From Seminavis robusta (Eukaryota; Bacillariophyta; Bacillariophyceae; Naviculales; Naviculaceae): a DNA stretch of 64,000 nucleotides. The translations under genes and the position numbers were made by a program. The DNA lies in contig CAICTM010000399.1 of NCBI GenBank assembly GCA_903772945.1, positions 1-64,000 of the forward strand. The letters run 5' to 3'. Under the pieces are notes generated by a model, which worked only from the letters and a program-made list of their open reading frames with translations, made no database searches and was not told the origin of the DNA. This document shows, one piece after another, positions 34,701 through 46,122 of this stretch; within the stretch, counting starts at the first letter, position 1, and every line of letters starts with the position of its first letter.

Positions 34701-34940
34701 TGGACTGCTTGTGAGCGTCTTACTGCTTGTGAGAGAAAGCATCTGTTTTTACTGAGTCAACAGGTGTTTCAATGGCCAAACAGTGCTTCGCCGATTGACT
34801 GCCTTTATTTCTTAATTTTCTTTTCACTGTATTTTTTGTTTCGCGGAACTGTGATTAGAATGTGTGACTTAGAGAAACGGTTTGCCTTTCAATCCCAATT
34901 CGGATTGAATCGCCGGGCGAGCCTCACTTTTTGCCGAAAA
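31723..34940 (+). mobile_element. Decayed DNA transposon candidate (Tc1/mariner or IS630-like)
   Basis: About 3.2 kb between inverted ends: AAAATGTGAGGCT near 31728-31740 and its one-mismatch complement at 34920-34932, with a second AAAAAGTGAGG copy at 31742. Between them, protein-like text is spread over several frames. A basic N-part (MAPSKRKNKKNRRHSG) lies near 32503. A helix-turn-helix-like part (SMSVTMAMQHLNRLRIERGL ... YSRSAVDA) lies near 33180-33275, followed by KRKQGNRDVNSPWALRRHGW. An acidic C-part lies near 33842-34400. The order fits a transposase DNA-binding domain plus a decayed catalytic part. The copy is broken, with several frame changes. Family assignment is tentative. Confidence 0.45.
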
Positions 34941-35551
34941 AGTACATTAACATGATAGACAACTCAACTCAAAGTGACCACTTGGCGATGCTGGAATGGG
35001 TATTTGTAGTTGGTGAACCATCTAATCCACCTACTGTAGTGTGGTCCTGACAGTCAAAGGAAGCCATCCCGGCAAAGAAAGAACAACATTTTTTTTTGGA
35101 TGACACAACTTAACCATAGGTACGGTACAGGTGGAAGCCCACACACTTGCACAAAGCCAGCGTGTCCCCAGCAAGCAAGAATACAGTAGTAGCATTCCAG
35201 GCCAGATTCGATTCCTGATCTTGATTGTCAGGCAACGAAGATGAACCAGTGCCAGTGAGACCACAAAAACCTCTACGGTGCGTACTGTACAGGTACGGTA
35301 GAGAGTAATCCCGTGAAACTCTTGCACACAACACAAAGCTCGTGGCTTGTGAGAGCTATGTAGTGGTTCGATTGATTGTCTTTTTGTAGCATTGCCAATT
35401 TATCAATCCCAATCCCAAACGCCGTAATGATGATACAGATTGAATGGGTCGACTTCCTGCAACTGATGTGGACTTCACGGTGCTTTGCCATAGGGGGAAC
35501 ACGCCCAATGTGTCCCACACTCAATGCCAGTATAGCGCACAACCAAGAAGT
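34941..35551. other. Intergenic spacer
   Basis: About 610 bp, T-run near 35090. No gene recognised. Confidence 0.4.
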
Positions 35552-38511
35552 TCAGTTGAACGGTACTGCATACACTTGTGGATTGCTAAAGTCGTCGTTC
35601 AAAAGGTTGCCTCCAGAACGAGGGATAAGGTCCTCCAGTGTCCTTTCGTATATTTCCCCGTAAGAACCCACTGCCGCGATGCAATCCAGAAACATCTGTT
35701 TGAACTGTTGGCCAAACAAGCTCACTGTGGGCATATCAAACGGAGTTGAGTTCGAAACTCCCTCTGTTTCAGCGTATATTGTTGCCATGACAACCCAATG
35801 AACGAAAGCAGACCATTGTCCGTCTTCCTGGCTTGTAACAAGTGCGTAAGAGTCACCTAGCCTATCATGGAAGATGGGTGTTGAAAAAGTGAAGCCAGCC
35901 ATCGTGCTCGTCTCCTCGACATCCTTCTGCATAGTGACTCGGACCCCAGCTATGACATCCACCTTTCCACTTTCTAACATCGCGAAACGATCATCGGTAA
36001 CGTCCACAATCTCGACCGTATCCGTCTCGCCAAGATGAATTGCAGCGTTCAACGCCTTGCAAAACTCGATGGAGAAGCCTTGCCACGACCGGACTCCTTG
36101 GACGACGTTTTGGCTCTCGGCAAAGCCACGACGAGGAACTACACCACAAATCAGATGCCCTCGTTCCAATATTGTTGCGAGTGTTGATCCTTGAAGTGGA
36201 TCCGGTCCCAACGCGTCGAGGTCTCCGAAAGGGAAGTAATACAGAAGGCCCCCATCGTTTGCTCTGTGGAGCAAGTTCAGGCCATCTCTCGGAACAATGT
36301 CCTCCATGGTGCGTTCGTAAAGCTCGCCATAATGACCAAATTCGGCAACCAGTCTCACCATCAATGCAAACAGTGCAGAGTTCTGGGTAGGTTCGGCCAC
36401 GGTTGGAGAATCCAGTAGTTCCACGGCTTCGGCTTGAGTAAAGTTTCGGGACTCGGCGTTGTAGAATACTTGTATCACGGCATTCAACAGATCCGAGAAT
36501 TGCGTATCCTCGCCTCTTCGTGACACCATGCCCAGTGGCTCACGTGAAAACACCATTCGACCCACGGCATATGGGCCAGTGTATCCTTCGTCTCGCAGTG
36601 GTTCTTCTGACAGGAAAACGGCATCACGGGCCATGACATTGCATTCGCCTTGAATGAAAAAGTTGATAAAATCATCTGTTTGTTCGACTGGCACAATATA
36701 GGTCGCTGGTAGCAATTCTTCGACAATTTGCACGTGCGTCGACCAGGCACCCACACAAATACGAAGCTGCCGACAATCACCTTGAATGGTGTCTTTGTTT
36801 TCGGCACACTCCACCATGGTGGGTTCTCCTCCATAGGCCATTCCAGTATACAAGAACGGGACAGTGAATTGCAGTGCTATTTCTGTGGATGGTTCCCATA
36901 TATCTCGCCCCATGGTATGTGTTGCCATTGCCAAAAAGTCTACTGTCCCATTGGCCACTTCCTGCCACGATTGAGTAATGACAATTTCAAACTTTTCGGG
37001 ATCATCCAGTAAGGCCAGAGCCACTGCGCGACACTGTGGTATACGGGGTGAGTGAGACTTTGCAAAAACAAAGCAAACGAAAGCAAACAAAAGCAATTCA
37101 TCAGTCTTACATGTTCCACGTTGATCAACATTTCCGAATCGTACACGCCACAGCGCAGTAGTCCTCGTTGCCGTATTTGTGCCATGGTAGATCCTGGCCC
37201 TACAAGATTTTCCAACGGTGCCGCTGTTGCGGCGACTGTACCATTGGTATCGGTGGCTATAGGATTTTCCGTCTCGTGGTTCTTGTTGGAAAGGTGCAAT
37301 CCCACAGCCACACCCACAGCTAGCGCAACAAGCATCACCACCACTAGCACCACAGAAACAATCAGGAGGACAGAGTATTTGTTGCTGCTTGTCGTGATGG
37401 ATTGTATAGAAAGACGGGAGACTGTGCTTGCGGAATGCATGGAACTGTCCAAATTCGTAACCTCACATGCCTCCACCGCTTCCAGCATGATCTGTTGCCG
37501 TACTCGGGCTTCCAACTCTGACGAGTTGTCCTCTACCAACAATGCACTCAACAAGGCTTCTTCCGGAGGAGGCACAGTGTCATATGCGTGGGGACGAGAC
37601 AATGGTGGCACTTCACCGGTCATATCCACGGAAATTTCGGAAATACCCAGCTCGTTTCGTATCGACTCCCCACCACCGGAATGATCGGACAATCCGGGCA
37701 TGGGCACGGCTCCAGGTAAGGACATGCCACTGGTCCGCCGTCGAATGGCATCCGATATGGGCACTCCCATGCCCACAGTCCTTTCATTATTGTGTCCATG
37801 GTCATGGTCCTGCTGTTTCCTAAACTCGAGCGAGAGATCTCGCAGGTCGGACGATTTGCAACTGATGCGTTCTTCCTCGCAACCGCGATGATCCATTTTC
37901 GTGTTGTTGTCGTGTGCATCCATCTTCTGTTTCAGTTTCAGGTCAGCGTCTGCCATGCCCTTGACAACATCCGTCAATTTGGTTCCAACGACACGAGCCT
38001 CGTAGTCTTTGATAGATTCCTCCACGGGAGGTCGTTTCTTTGGGAGGTCATCATATTTCTGCAATTTGTCAATATGTTGTTGTTCCACTTCCTCCTCCGA
38101 CTCTTCGCCATCAGACGTATCCGACGTGGAAAAATCTGTCAGGTAGAGGATGGTAGATGTTCTTCGTTCCAGACTTTGCAGGTCTTCTTGGAACGATTCT
38201 TCCTCCACTTGCGTTGACGCTGCCGCCGCTGTTGCCATTGCTGATTCTTTGGAATCATTCGAATCTTCTTTGCCATCCTCCACTTTCTCTTCTATCTCGA
38301 GTTGGCTTGACTCTCCTGGCTGACCCTGGGCTATTCCATCCTCATCTTCACTGGCCTTGTCCATACTCGAGACAACAGTAACAGACTGTCGCTGAACCTC
38401 TTCCTGATGAGATCCATGGCTGCTCTCACTCTCTGCTTGAGTATCGTCAACTTTGTCTGCGGCATGCCCCCTCTCCATGGCATAAGAAGTGTCACCCGCA
38501 GTCAAGCTCAT
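35552..38511 (-). CDS. Single-pass membrane protein with two bacterial-type solute-binding domains
   Basis: Two exons, 38511-37111 and 37033-35552, joined as LINVEH-CRAVALALL; about 960 residues. The first about 385 residues are acidic and Ser-rich (cytoplasmic by inference). A strong transmembrane helix follows (LLIVSVVLVVVMLVALAVGV), then a Thr-rich linker. Two consecutive family-3 solute-binding modules (AapJ/amino-acid type) follow. Module 1 begins IRQRGLLRCGVYDSE and ends FGHYGELYERTMEDIVPR; module 2 begins ILERGHLICGVVPRRGFAE, contains WQGFSIEFCKALNAA and VDVIAGVRVTMQKDVEET, and ends VGSYGEIYERTLEDLIPR. Module 1 is shortened near its start at the splice site. The layout suggests surface binding of amino acids or similar ligands. 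No ABC permease part or kinase domain is present. Confidence 0.82.
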
Positions 38512-38890
38512 CGTGTCCTGGATTGTAGCAAAAGTATTGCTCTTATTAGGAAGGCAGTAAAAGTCCCTTCGAAGGACTGTGGCGAGAGGTTGTCTACGAG
38601 GTACTAGTACTAGCTAGTACTACTGGTACCGGTACACCGGTACCTGTCTGCTGCTACGCTGGGTGGTGTCTCTTGTGGCTGCGCTGTGCGCTTTTTTCTT
38701 CTTTGAATGTTCTCCTTTTGGTCCACGTGGTTCTCCCACTGGTCACTAGGCCCTTAATGCAATAATTCATGAACTATGCCTAAGGATTTAATACTTATTC
38801 TCCTCTCTTTGAGTCCAGTTTCTGGCCAACAAACTTACAAGCTGGAGTACAGTAACATTGTACGGTACGATGTACAGCATGCCACCTTGC
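38512..38890. other. Intergenic spacer
   Basis: About 380 bp upstream of the solute-binding gene. It contains a dense GTAC/CTAG/ACCGGT palindrome cluster at 38601-38646. Confidence 0.45.
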
Positions 38891-39705
38891 ACTTCTCACA
38901 AAATTCCCGGATTCCTCACAATTGTTCCAATTTCCAATTTTCATTCCTCACCATTTCAACTTTGAAGATTTCTCACAATTTCATTCGTTAATTTCCAATT
39001 CCACACAATTCCAATTTTGCCGATTTCTCACAATCTCAATTTTCAATTATGATTTCTCACAATTCCAACTTTGTCGGTTCCACACAATTCAAATTTTCCA
39101 TTTCTGGTTCTCACAATTCCCATTTTGTCGATTTCTCACAATTCCAATTTCAATTATGATTTCTCACAATTCCAATTTTCGATTTTTGATTCCTCACAAT
39201 TCCAATTTAGTTTTCGATTCCTCACAATTCAATTTTTGACGATTTCTCACAATTTCAATTTTGCCGTTTTCTCACAATTCAAATTTTCATTTTTTTTATT
39301 ACTCACAATTCCATTTTTGGCGTTTTCTCACAATTCATATTTTTCGGATTTCTCACAATTCAAAAGTTTACTGTTTTCTCACAATTCAAATTTTTTTATT
39401 CCTCACAATTCAAAATTTTGCCGTTTTCTCACAATTCCAATTTTCATTGATTCCTCACTATTCAAATTTTCCTTGATTCCTCACCATTCAAATTTCTCCG
39501 ATTTCTCACAATTCAAATTTTGTTGATTTCTCACAATTCGATTTTTTCCGATTTCTCACAATTCCAATTTTTGATTGCTCACAATTTAAATTTCCTTGAT
39601 TTCTCACAATTTCAATTTCTATGATTTCTCTCAATTTCAATTTTCCCGATTTCACTTAATTTCAATTTTCTGATTTCACACAATTTCAATTTTCTGATTT
39701 TTCGT
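38891..39705. repeat. AT-rich minisatellite with TCTCACAATT core
   Basis: About 800 bp of tandem, imperfect units of roughly 25-30 bp, each with a core tctcacaatt(c) followed by a T-rich stretch (ccaattttgccgat and variants). I count about 30 units. Units are more degenerate towards the right end (cacttaatt, cacacaattt). Open frames in it (FSHNSNF-like repeats) are by-products of the repeat and not genes. Confidence 0.85.
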
Positions 39706-39814
39706 TACGTCCAAAGATCCAAGCCTACGCAACTTCGCTAGTTCCTTCTTCCATCACTTGGTGCATTGTACATGTAGGAAGGAGTCGAGTCCACAAGCCA
39801 TCATTCAAACCAAG

Positions 39815-40336
39815 ATGATCCGTCCCTTCCAGTCCCATCGAACTAGGTTATCCCACTGTTTTCTTGGTCGATCATTCGCCGAGAAATGTTGCTTCTCGTC
39901 CGATGCCAGGCCCTCGAGAGCTTTCTATCTTCATTTCGAACGTCGCCAGACCCGCTTTAACGACACGGACCTCTTTGGACACATCAACAATTCTGTCTAT
40001 TATCAGTACATGGACGACGGTGTCAATATGCATTTGATTAATCAAGGCTATGGAGCACAATACCCTCGATTCGTGGCGGAAAATGGGATGAAATACTACA
40101 AACCACTCTCGTTTCCCCATGATGTGGAGATTGGGCTACGCGTGGTTCAGCTGGGCAATAAAAGCGTCACGTACGATGTGGGATTATTTTCTGCCGAGAG
40201 TCCGGAATTGGCCGCTCAGGGCAAGTTTGTCCATGTCTATGTCGATACCAAGACGGGCAGACCAGTGCCCATACACGAGGATGTCCGAGCGGCGCTGGCC
40301 AAGTTACAGGTGGATCCTTCTGTAGCAGAATTATAG
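39815..40336 (+). CDS. Hotdog-fold acyl-CoA thioesterase (4HBT type)
   Basis: Single exon, 173 residues. Start chosen at MIRPFQSHRTRLSH, the first ATG, giving an Arg/Ser/His-rich leader of about 35 residues that looks mitochondrial. The hotdog signature is RFNDTDLFGHINNSVYYQYM (about residues 51-70), with the Asp and the GHxNNxxY pattern of 4-hydroxybenzoyl-CoA thioesterase-like enzymes. The strand KYYKPLSFPHDVEIGLRV and the end AQGKFVHVYVDTKTGRPVPI fit the family. The natural acyl substrate cannot be read. Its 3' end is 145 bp from the convergent methyltransferase gene. Confidence 0.88.
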   Translation: MIRPFQSHRTRLSHCFLGRSFAEKCCFSSDARPSRAFYLHFERRQTRFNDTDLFGHINNSVYYQYMDDGVNMHLINQGYGAQYPRFVAENGMKYYKPLSFPHDVEIGLRVVQLGNKSVTYDVGLFSAESPELAAQGKFVHVYVDTKTGRPVPIHEDVRAALAKLQVDPSVAEL

Positions 40337-40481
40337 CTCAAGAAGAATGATGGAACAAGCAATCTTGGATGCTGCAAGTTTGGTCATGCAAATATATATC
40401 CAAGGGCCTAGCAAGTAATGAAACCAAACGTATGCATTTTGTGACATCATGAGTTGTGCTATCCACCCTATTATGTACTAA

Positions 40482-41651
40482 CTACCTATTAGGAGCGTTG
40501 GCAGGAGCAATCTCAAAGATGAATACTTCCTTGCTTTCGCCTTCCACTTGTTCCACATTGTCCTTGACGCCGTTTTCCTTGTCATCCTCGAATTCCAACG
40601 GGTACCAGGCGAGGCATTCGCATTTCCAAGAACGGGCCCGAATCTGTGCCACTACATATTCCAAAGACGTGAAAAAGTGAGCATCTCGTCGCTGACAACT
40701 GAGCAGCAGCTTGGGTTGACTGCTATTGTTGTTATTGTTGCTGGCCAAATCGAAAATAGCAGCCACCGTGGTGAAGAGTCCCTCGACCATGGATGGGAAA
40801 AAGGCACAGTCACTGGCCACGATGAGGTCTACTTGGTGGTTCCAATGTGGCAATTGCTCGGCGACCGGTCGAGTCCAATCCAACGGTGCGGCTGCCGCAA
40901 ATCCCCGACCAATGCCAAAGACGGGTTGTTGTTGCAACGACAGCCAATTTGAGTGCTCTGTTGTGGTTGTGAGCGTTTTGTTGTTGCGAGCATTGCCTTC
41001 CAACGTGGGAACGACAGATTCGGTAACGACGGAGGGCAAATCTGTCAACAGTACTTGCGCTCCGGCAGCGGCCAGAAAGGTCCCCACCATGCCCACTCCG
41101 GCACCCAATTCCACGATTCGTAGATTGTTGTTATCGCGTAGTAGTGCAGCCTGCCAATGCTGGAGTCGCTTGTGATCCGTGGCGGGACGAGGAAACAGGA
41201 GGGCATCCACCAAGATGCGAGATCCAGGCCACACTTGAGCTCCAGTTCGTCCTGCCAAGGCGTACGGATACGATTCGGCAGCAATCATGAAAAAGCCGTC
41301 CATGGCATCATCATTGTCATTGTCGTCATCATCATTGTCATTGTTATCATCATTATGTTCATTGTGTCTTGAGTTGCCATTCTCCTCGTTGATGGTGGTG
41401 GCGACCGGTTCTGTGTTCTTCAAGACTCCATAGGATGCTTCTCGGCAGCCAAAGTACAACTTGGTTGGAACATCTGGCTGCTGACACCATTCATGATGTT
41501 GACTCGCCACGGAGCAACAAAAGGTGACTGCAGAATTCTTACTATTGGCATTGGTACGATCATCAGAAGTGGTCGAGGTCTCGCTACACAGCAACTCTGG
41601 CGAAGGCAACCGCAACGTTTCTTGGGATCCACGAAACATACTATCCATCAT
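40482..41651 (-). CDS. METTL21-like (Methyltransf_16) protein methyltransferase
   Basis: Single exon, 389 residues. The SAM-binding core starts at about residue 175: motif I is VELGAGVGMVGTFLAAAGA, then the acidic-loop LLTDLPSVV, and later LIVASDCAFFPSMVEGLF, the post-II motif of the lysine-methyltransferase group METTL21/EEF-KMT. The upstream tract of family type (GAQVWPGSRILVDALL) is present. Residues about 96-118 are an Asn/Asp low-complexity stretch encoded by a GAT/AAT repeat (about 41300-41360). The N-terminal 90 residues are family-unusual with several Cys and His (FCCSVASQHHEWC). The protein target is unknown. Confidence 0.85.
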   Translation of the reverse strand: MMDSMFRGSQETLRLPSPELLCSETSTTSDDRTNANSKNSAVTFCCSVASQHHEWCQQPDVPTKLYFGCREASYGVLKNTEPVATTINEENGNSRHNEHNDDNNDNDDDDNDNDDAMDGFFMIAAESYPYALAGRTGAQVWPGSRILVDALLFPRPATDHKRLQHWQAALLRDNNNLRIVELGAGVGMVGTFLAAAGAQVLLTDLPSVVTESVVPTLEGNARNNKTLTTTTEHSNWLSLQQQPVFGIGRGFAAAAPLDWTRPVAEQLPHWNHQVDLIVASDCAFFPSMVEGLFTTVAAIFDLASNNNNNSSQPKLLLSCQRRDAHFFTSLEYVVAQIRARSWKCECLAWYPLEFEDDKENGVKDNVEQVEGESKEVFIFEIAPANAPNR

Positions 41652-42024
41652 GCCGATAGGAATGAATAACTACAAAGTGCTAAGTGGCTGCATGTACGAG
41701 CCAGAGATGGGAGGCTTGGCATCTTCGATCATCGATCAAGCAAGGATGAAATGCCACAAGCATTGCACCCACGGTTGATGCAGGACTCACAGCAAAGATA
41801 CCGGAATGCTGGAGACAATGGGGGGTTGTCTACACGTACAAGTAACTAAACCAATAAAATTATTTTATTTCTTTTCACGCGAAAGCCGCGCGCTTGGTGT
41901 TGGCGTCAACTCTCCCACCACTGAATTCTGCGGGGCTCATTTTTTATTATTTGTTCTTCGTTCCTGGTCGTTGTTGCTTGTTCTTCTCCCCATTACAACT
42001 TCTTCTTGAGGCAAGACCTAAAAA
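41652..42024. other. Divergent spacer, methyltransferase/NOB1
   Basis: About 370 bp between head-to-head genes, promoter region of both; no conserved motif recognised. Confidence 0.45.
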
Positions 42025-44069
42025 ATGGCGGCCCCCAGCACCACCAATGCCACCACGGCAGTGGATCCTTCTAATGCTGCTGCAACGACACCGAAGGAAG
42101 CTTCTCCCCAAGACAATAACAAGTACCGCACATTGGTGGTCGATTCCGGTCCCATTATCAAGCTCACGGGAATATCGGCGCTGAACGATCGGGCGCATGC
42201 TTTTTATACCGTGCCCGCCGTGATTGCCGAAATTCGTGATGCCAGGGCTCGTCAGCATTTGCAGACGTTGCCGTTTGAGTTGCACACCAGAGAACCCTCT
42301 CCCGCGAGTATTCAAGCCGTGACGGAATTTGCCCGTCTCACGGGAGATTATCGCAGTCTCAGTAGTGTCGATACCCAAATCTTGGCGTTGGTCTACGAAC
42401 TGGAACAAGAGGGATGTCAGGGCAATATGGATCATGTGCGAAAAACTCCAAAGAGGACTGTCGGAATTGGAAAAGTGGAATTATTAAATAACAACAACAA
42501 ACCCAAGCAGCAACAACAAGCTACTGATAATAATAATGCTGGAGAATCCAAGGAAGAAGAAGAGCTGGAGTATGATGTAGTAGAAGACAGTGAAGAAGAG
42601 GAGGAAGAAGAAGAAGAAAAGTCGAAAGAACAGGTCTCCTTCTTTGAAGAAAAACCAACTCAGCCTCCAGAAATCACAACTCCAGCAACAACCACACCAG
42701 CTGCACCCAAATCATGGGCCATGTTGGTCAATCCCAAGACTGCTGCCAGTGCTCCTGCACCTGATATTCAAACAGCAGAAGTCTCATTGAAGGCATCCAT
42801 GGGGCAACTCAATATCAACAACGATGGCCAATTCAGTGATGCCGAGGAAGAAGACGAAGAGGAAATTGACAACAACAATAATGGCGTGCAAGAAGAACTG
42901 CAATTAGAATTTCCCAGTTTGGCGGCATCGATTCATGTGCCCTACGAAGGAGACGACAATGACATGGAACCCATCGAATACCAGCAAAGAGCCGAGGAAG
43001 AACGAAAGAAAAAGGCCACTCAACCCGTTTCCAATTCGGGAAAACTCTACAATTCCTTTCGGGGTTACGGCAAACTCTTTCAACCAGCACCGCCATCTAC
43101 GAAAAAGGTCGTTGCCACTGTGGAGGAGGAGAAAGAGAAAATCGAAGCTGTCGAGGAAACGCCTGCTGCCGAAACCACGCAACAATCCAGAATCATGGGA
43201 GGTGTCAACATGTCGGGCCAAGAAGTCGATGTCGAAGACGATGGAGAGGGATGGATTACCTGTTCCAAGGATATCCGCTCTCTCCAATCAACCGGCACGT
43301 TGGCACCACCCAAGAATCCTTTGGACGGCGAAATCGCTGCCAAAGGACCGCCACTGTCGCAACGAACGGCCTGTGCCACGACGGATTTTGCCATGCAAAA
43401 TGTACTGCTGCAAATGAATCTCGAATTGGTGTCGGTGGATGGAGTCAAAATTCGACGTCTCAAGAACTGGGTCACTCGTTGCGGTGCCTGCTTCAAAGTG
43501 TACACCAAACACGACGACGACGGGCCCCACGGCATGAAACGATTGTTCTGCGAACGATGCGGATCGGATATGCTCCAGCGGATCGCTGCCAGTGTCGATG
43601 CCAAGACGGGACGGCTGCGGTTGCACATGTCCAAAAAACACAAGACGAGTACTCGTGGAACAAAGTTTTCCTTGCCCAAACCAGGAACGGTAGGTTTAGT
43701 ACATTAATTACTGGTGGTGAGACTTTGTGTCTGTGTGACATGACTCACAATAGTTTGATGCGTTGCTGCGTGTGGCTTTAGGGCAACCGTTTCCAAGGTG
43801 ATATCTTGCTACGAGAAGATCAACTCATGATGGGTGCTTGGAATCAAAAGGTCAAGATTCGATCCGGTGGAAAAGCCAAGAGTGCTTCACAATCCATGTT
43901 TGGACAGGATATTGCTGCCAATGTTGGCTGCCGTGCCAAGACGATGAATGTGGATGACATTGCCGCTGGGTTTGGTCGTCGCAATCCCAACAGTGCCAAG
44001 GGACGAGAGCGAAGGGGCAAGAAAAAGAGGAGTACGGAGAAAGCTTGTGGATTACGTAGGTATCGCTAA
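42025..44069 (+). CDS. NOB1: NOB1, 20S pre-rRNA D-site endonuclease
   Basis: Endonuclease that makes the 3' end of 18S rRNA in late 40S ribosome assembly. Two exons: 42025-43689 and 43782-44069, joined as KPGT-GNRFQGDILLREDQ. The PIN domain is at the N-terminus (TLVVDSGPIIKLTG ... TVPAVIAEIRDARAR ... LSSVDTQILALVYELE) with its metal-binding Asp residues. A long acidic, Asn/Gln/Glu-rich middle (about residues 150-390) is expanded. The zinc ribbon follows (TRCGACFKVYTK ... FCERCGSDMLQRI). The C-terminal NOB1 extension is present (GTKFSLPKP, DDIAAGFGRRNPN) and ends in a basic nucleolar-type tail (RERRGKKKRSTEK). Confidence 0.95.
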
Positions 44070-44375
44070 GAAGGTATTGGAATGGAATTGCTGTAGCCAT
44101 ACTTTTTGAATAGATAGAGACAATGTAACCGTAGGCGGAACGAGTTGGTGACCGCGTCACGGTGAAGGCTTGTTCTATAAAAGGAAAGACCAAAAAACAA
44201 CGTGGTATATTTCTAACTCTTTTTGCATACATACATGCACAACCACATACATGACCACGAAGGAAAGCAGTTGCTTTGAGGCAGCCTATTCTAGCTAGGC
44301 AATTGCTTATGAGATTGTTTGCCTCTGCTGAATGATTCCAGGGTATACTTTGATTCGTTGCTTCAACTCTTTCTC
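44070..44375. other. Tail-to-tail spacer
   Basis: About 306 bp between NOB1 and the MFS gene; nothing recognised. Confidence 0.4.
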
Positions 44376-46122
44376 CTACGTGTCTTTTTGCTTTTCTGTC
44401 CCCGCCAAAACCGACGGCAGAACCATTTTGGTCATCAACAATCCGGATATACCAAAGAGCACGGCAATGTTGGTCCATGCCATAGCCCATCCAACACCAC
44501 CCGGAGCTGCTCGGACAACCCGAGATGTAATGGCCCACACCGGTGCTGCAATCAAGAATCCCATGCCATTGAGCCAACTCGTCACGACAGCCTTATTGCG
44601 TCCATAGAGATTGGCAATCAATGGAGGGAATTGGTAGAATTGGTAACTTACTGCCATAGCCATCAACCCTGACGCCAGGACTACCACGGCTGCTTTGAGT
44701 TGTGGTGACAGCATGGTCATGGCAGAAGGAATCGACGCGACCGCCAACCCCAGACACGCCAGAACACCCATGGCGTACCGTTGCATAAAGAACCGATTCT
44801 GTTGTTGTGGTGTTTCTAAACTGGGCCACTTGCGAGTGGCCGTGACCAACCCTAGCACAAATCCCAATGTCACTTATGATAGAAGGTGCGGGAACCAACG
44901 ATTTCTGAGCAATCTGCATCGGCTAGGCGTGTGACACTGATTTCTTGGACTTACCTGAAGCTGTCAACCCGGCACATAGCGATGTAGGCAAGCCCGAGAC
45001 AACCTCAAAGAAGGAACCAAGCACTCGATCTGCCTGCCGTGCAAGATAGACAATGCCGTGCCCCACACTGGCCAACCAAAAGAGCTTGGTGCCTCCAATG
45101 GCCTTTACGGAATCCAGAATTTGTGACCAGTGGAATGGTTCCTTGTTGCTTTTGTTGTTGTGATAGTTGTCAGGGTACTCTTGTACCAATTGACCCATAA
45201 CCAAGGAACCTGACAAGGCCACCAAGGCACCGATAAAAGCAAGAATGCGTGGAGAAACCAGATGCAGCAGTGCTGGTCCCAGAGCCTTGGAGGAGAGGAT
45301 TCCAACGGTACTACCAAGTGAAATGGACGTGACACTTTTGGCAAACCTAGTTTTGCTTTCGCTGCTTGAGTCGGAAAGATAGTGATTGGATAAAATGTAG
45401 AGGCAAGCTGCCCACTGAATGCTGTAACAAAACTCCATCCCCGCCAGGACTGCAGCGTAGGTGTACGTATTGGTGGATTGTGGCGGTAACGTCCCAAACA
45501 AGGTGACAAAACCGGCCATGACCATCAAATAAGATGATGACGAGAACTTGCCTCCATATATTTGAACAGCAAATCCATTGACAAACCGACCGACGGCCCC
45601 ACCCAAGGAAGCAACAGAGGCAATGGCTGTCACCATGGAGGAGGCAGACGAGGCGATCTGAGCGGGAGTAGCCCCTGCTGCAGCAGCAGCCTTGCATGAT
45701 GTCGATGACACGACCGGCATGAGGACAACAGGGATGAGCGTCATGGTAAAGACAGTCGCCAAGTAGACATAGGAGACAGCCACGGTCAATGGAATTCTTC
45801 GCTTAGGGTGTTCATTTTCATTTCTTCGACTAGTTGAGCTGCTAGCACCACCAATGGCGAATAAGGCACTCTTGGTGCTAGAAGAAACCGTTGGAATCGT
45901 TGCTGCTTTGGATACCGGTATCCTTGGTGATAATGGTCTTTGCAATCCGGTGCTGACAGTGTTTGTCAGTGGCGGAATATAGCCGCCATGAATCACTTCA
46001 GGTCGCACAAACGGAAACTTCTTGGATTCCTTGTTCTGTTTGGCAGAGACATCTTGGCAAGGCAGGAGCACAAACAAGAGCCATAATCTGAGACCATTGG
46101 CCACCATTCCATTAGCAATCAT
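44376..46122 (-). CDS. Major facilitator superfamily transporter
   Basis: Two exons, 46122-44955 and 44872-44376; the join GLTAS-VTLGFVLGLV uses a split codon. About twelve hydrophobic segments are present. The start MIANGMVANGLRLWLLFVLL is chosen because its ATG has a strong context (CCACCATG) and gives a signal-anchor-like leader; an upstream in-frame Met at 46206 is possible. A Ser/Pro-rich stretch of about 90 residues separates the leader from helix 1 (VAVSYVYLATVFTMTLIPV). MFS-type features include GGAVGRFVNGFAVQIYGGKF after helix 2 and LYGRNKAVVTSWLNGMGF in the second half. The substrate is unknown. A plastid envelope location is possible but only inferred from the leader. Confidence 0.78.

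Noticed and set aside
34473-34955. 160-codon open frame inside the right end of the transposon relic
   Set aside because: Trp/Cys/Leu-rich text without domains; overlaps the inverted end.
39071-39526. 151-codon open frame rich in FSHNSNF units
   Set aside because: A by-product of the AT-rich minisatellite; all frames give similar low-complexity text.
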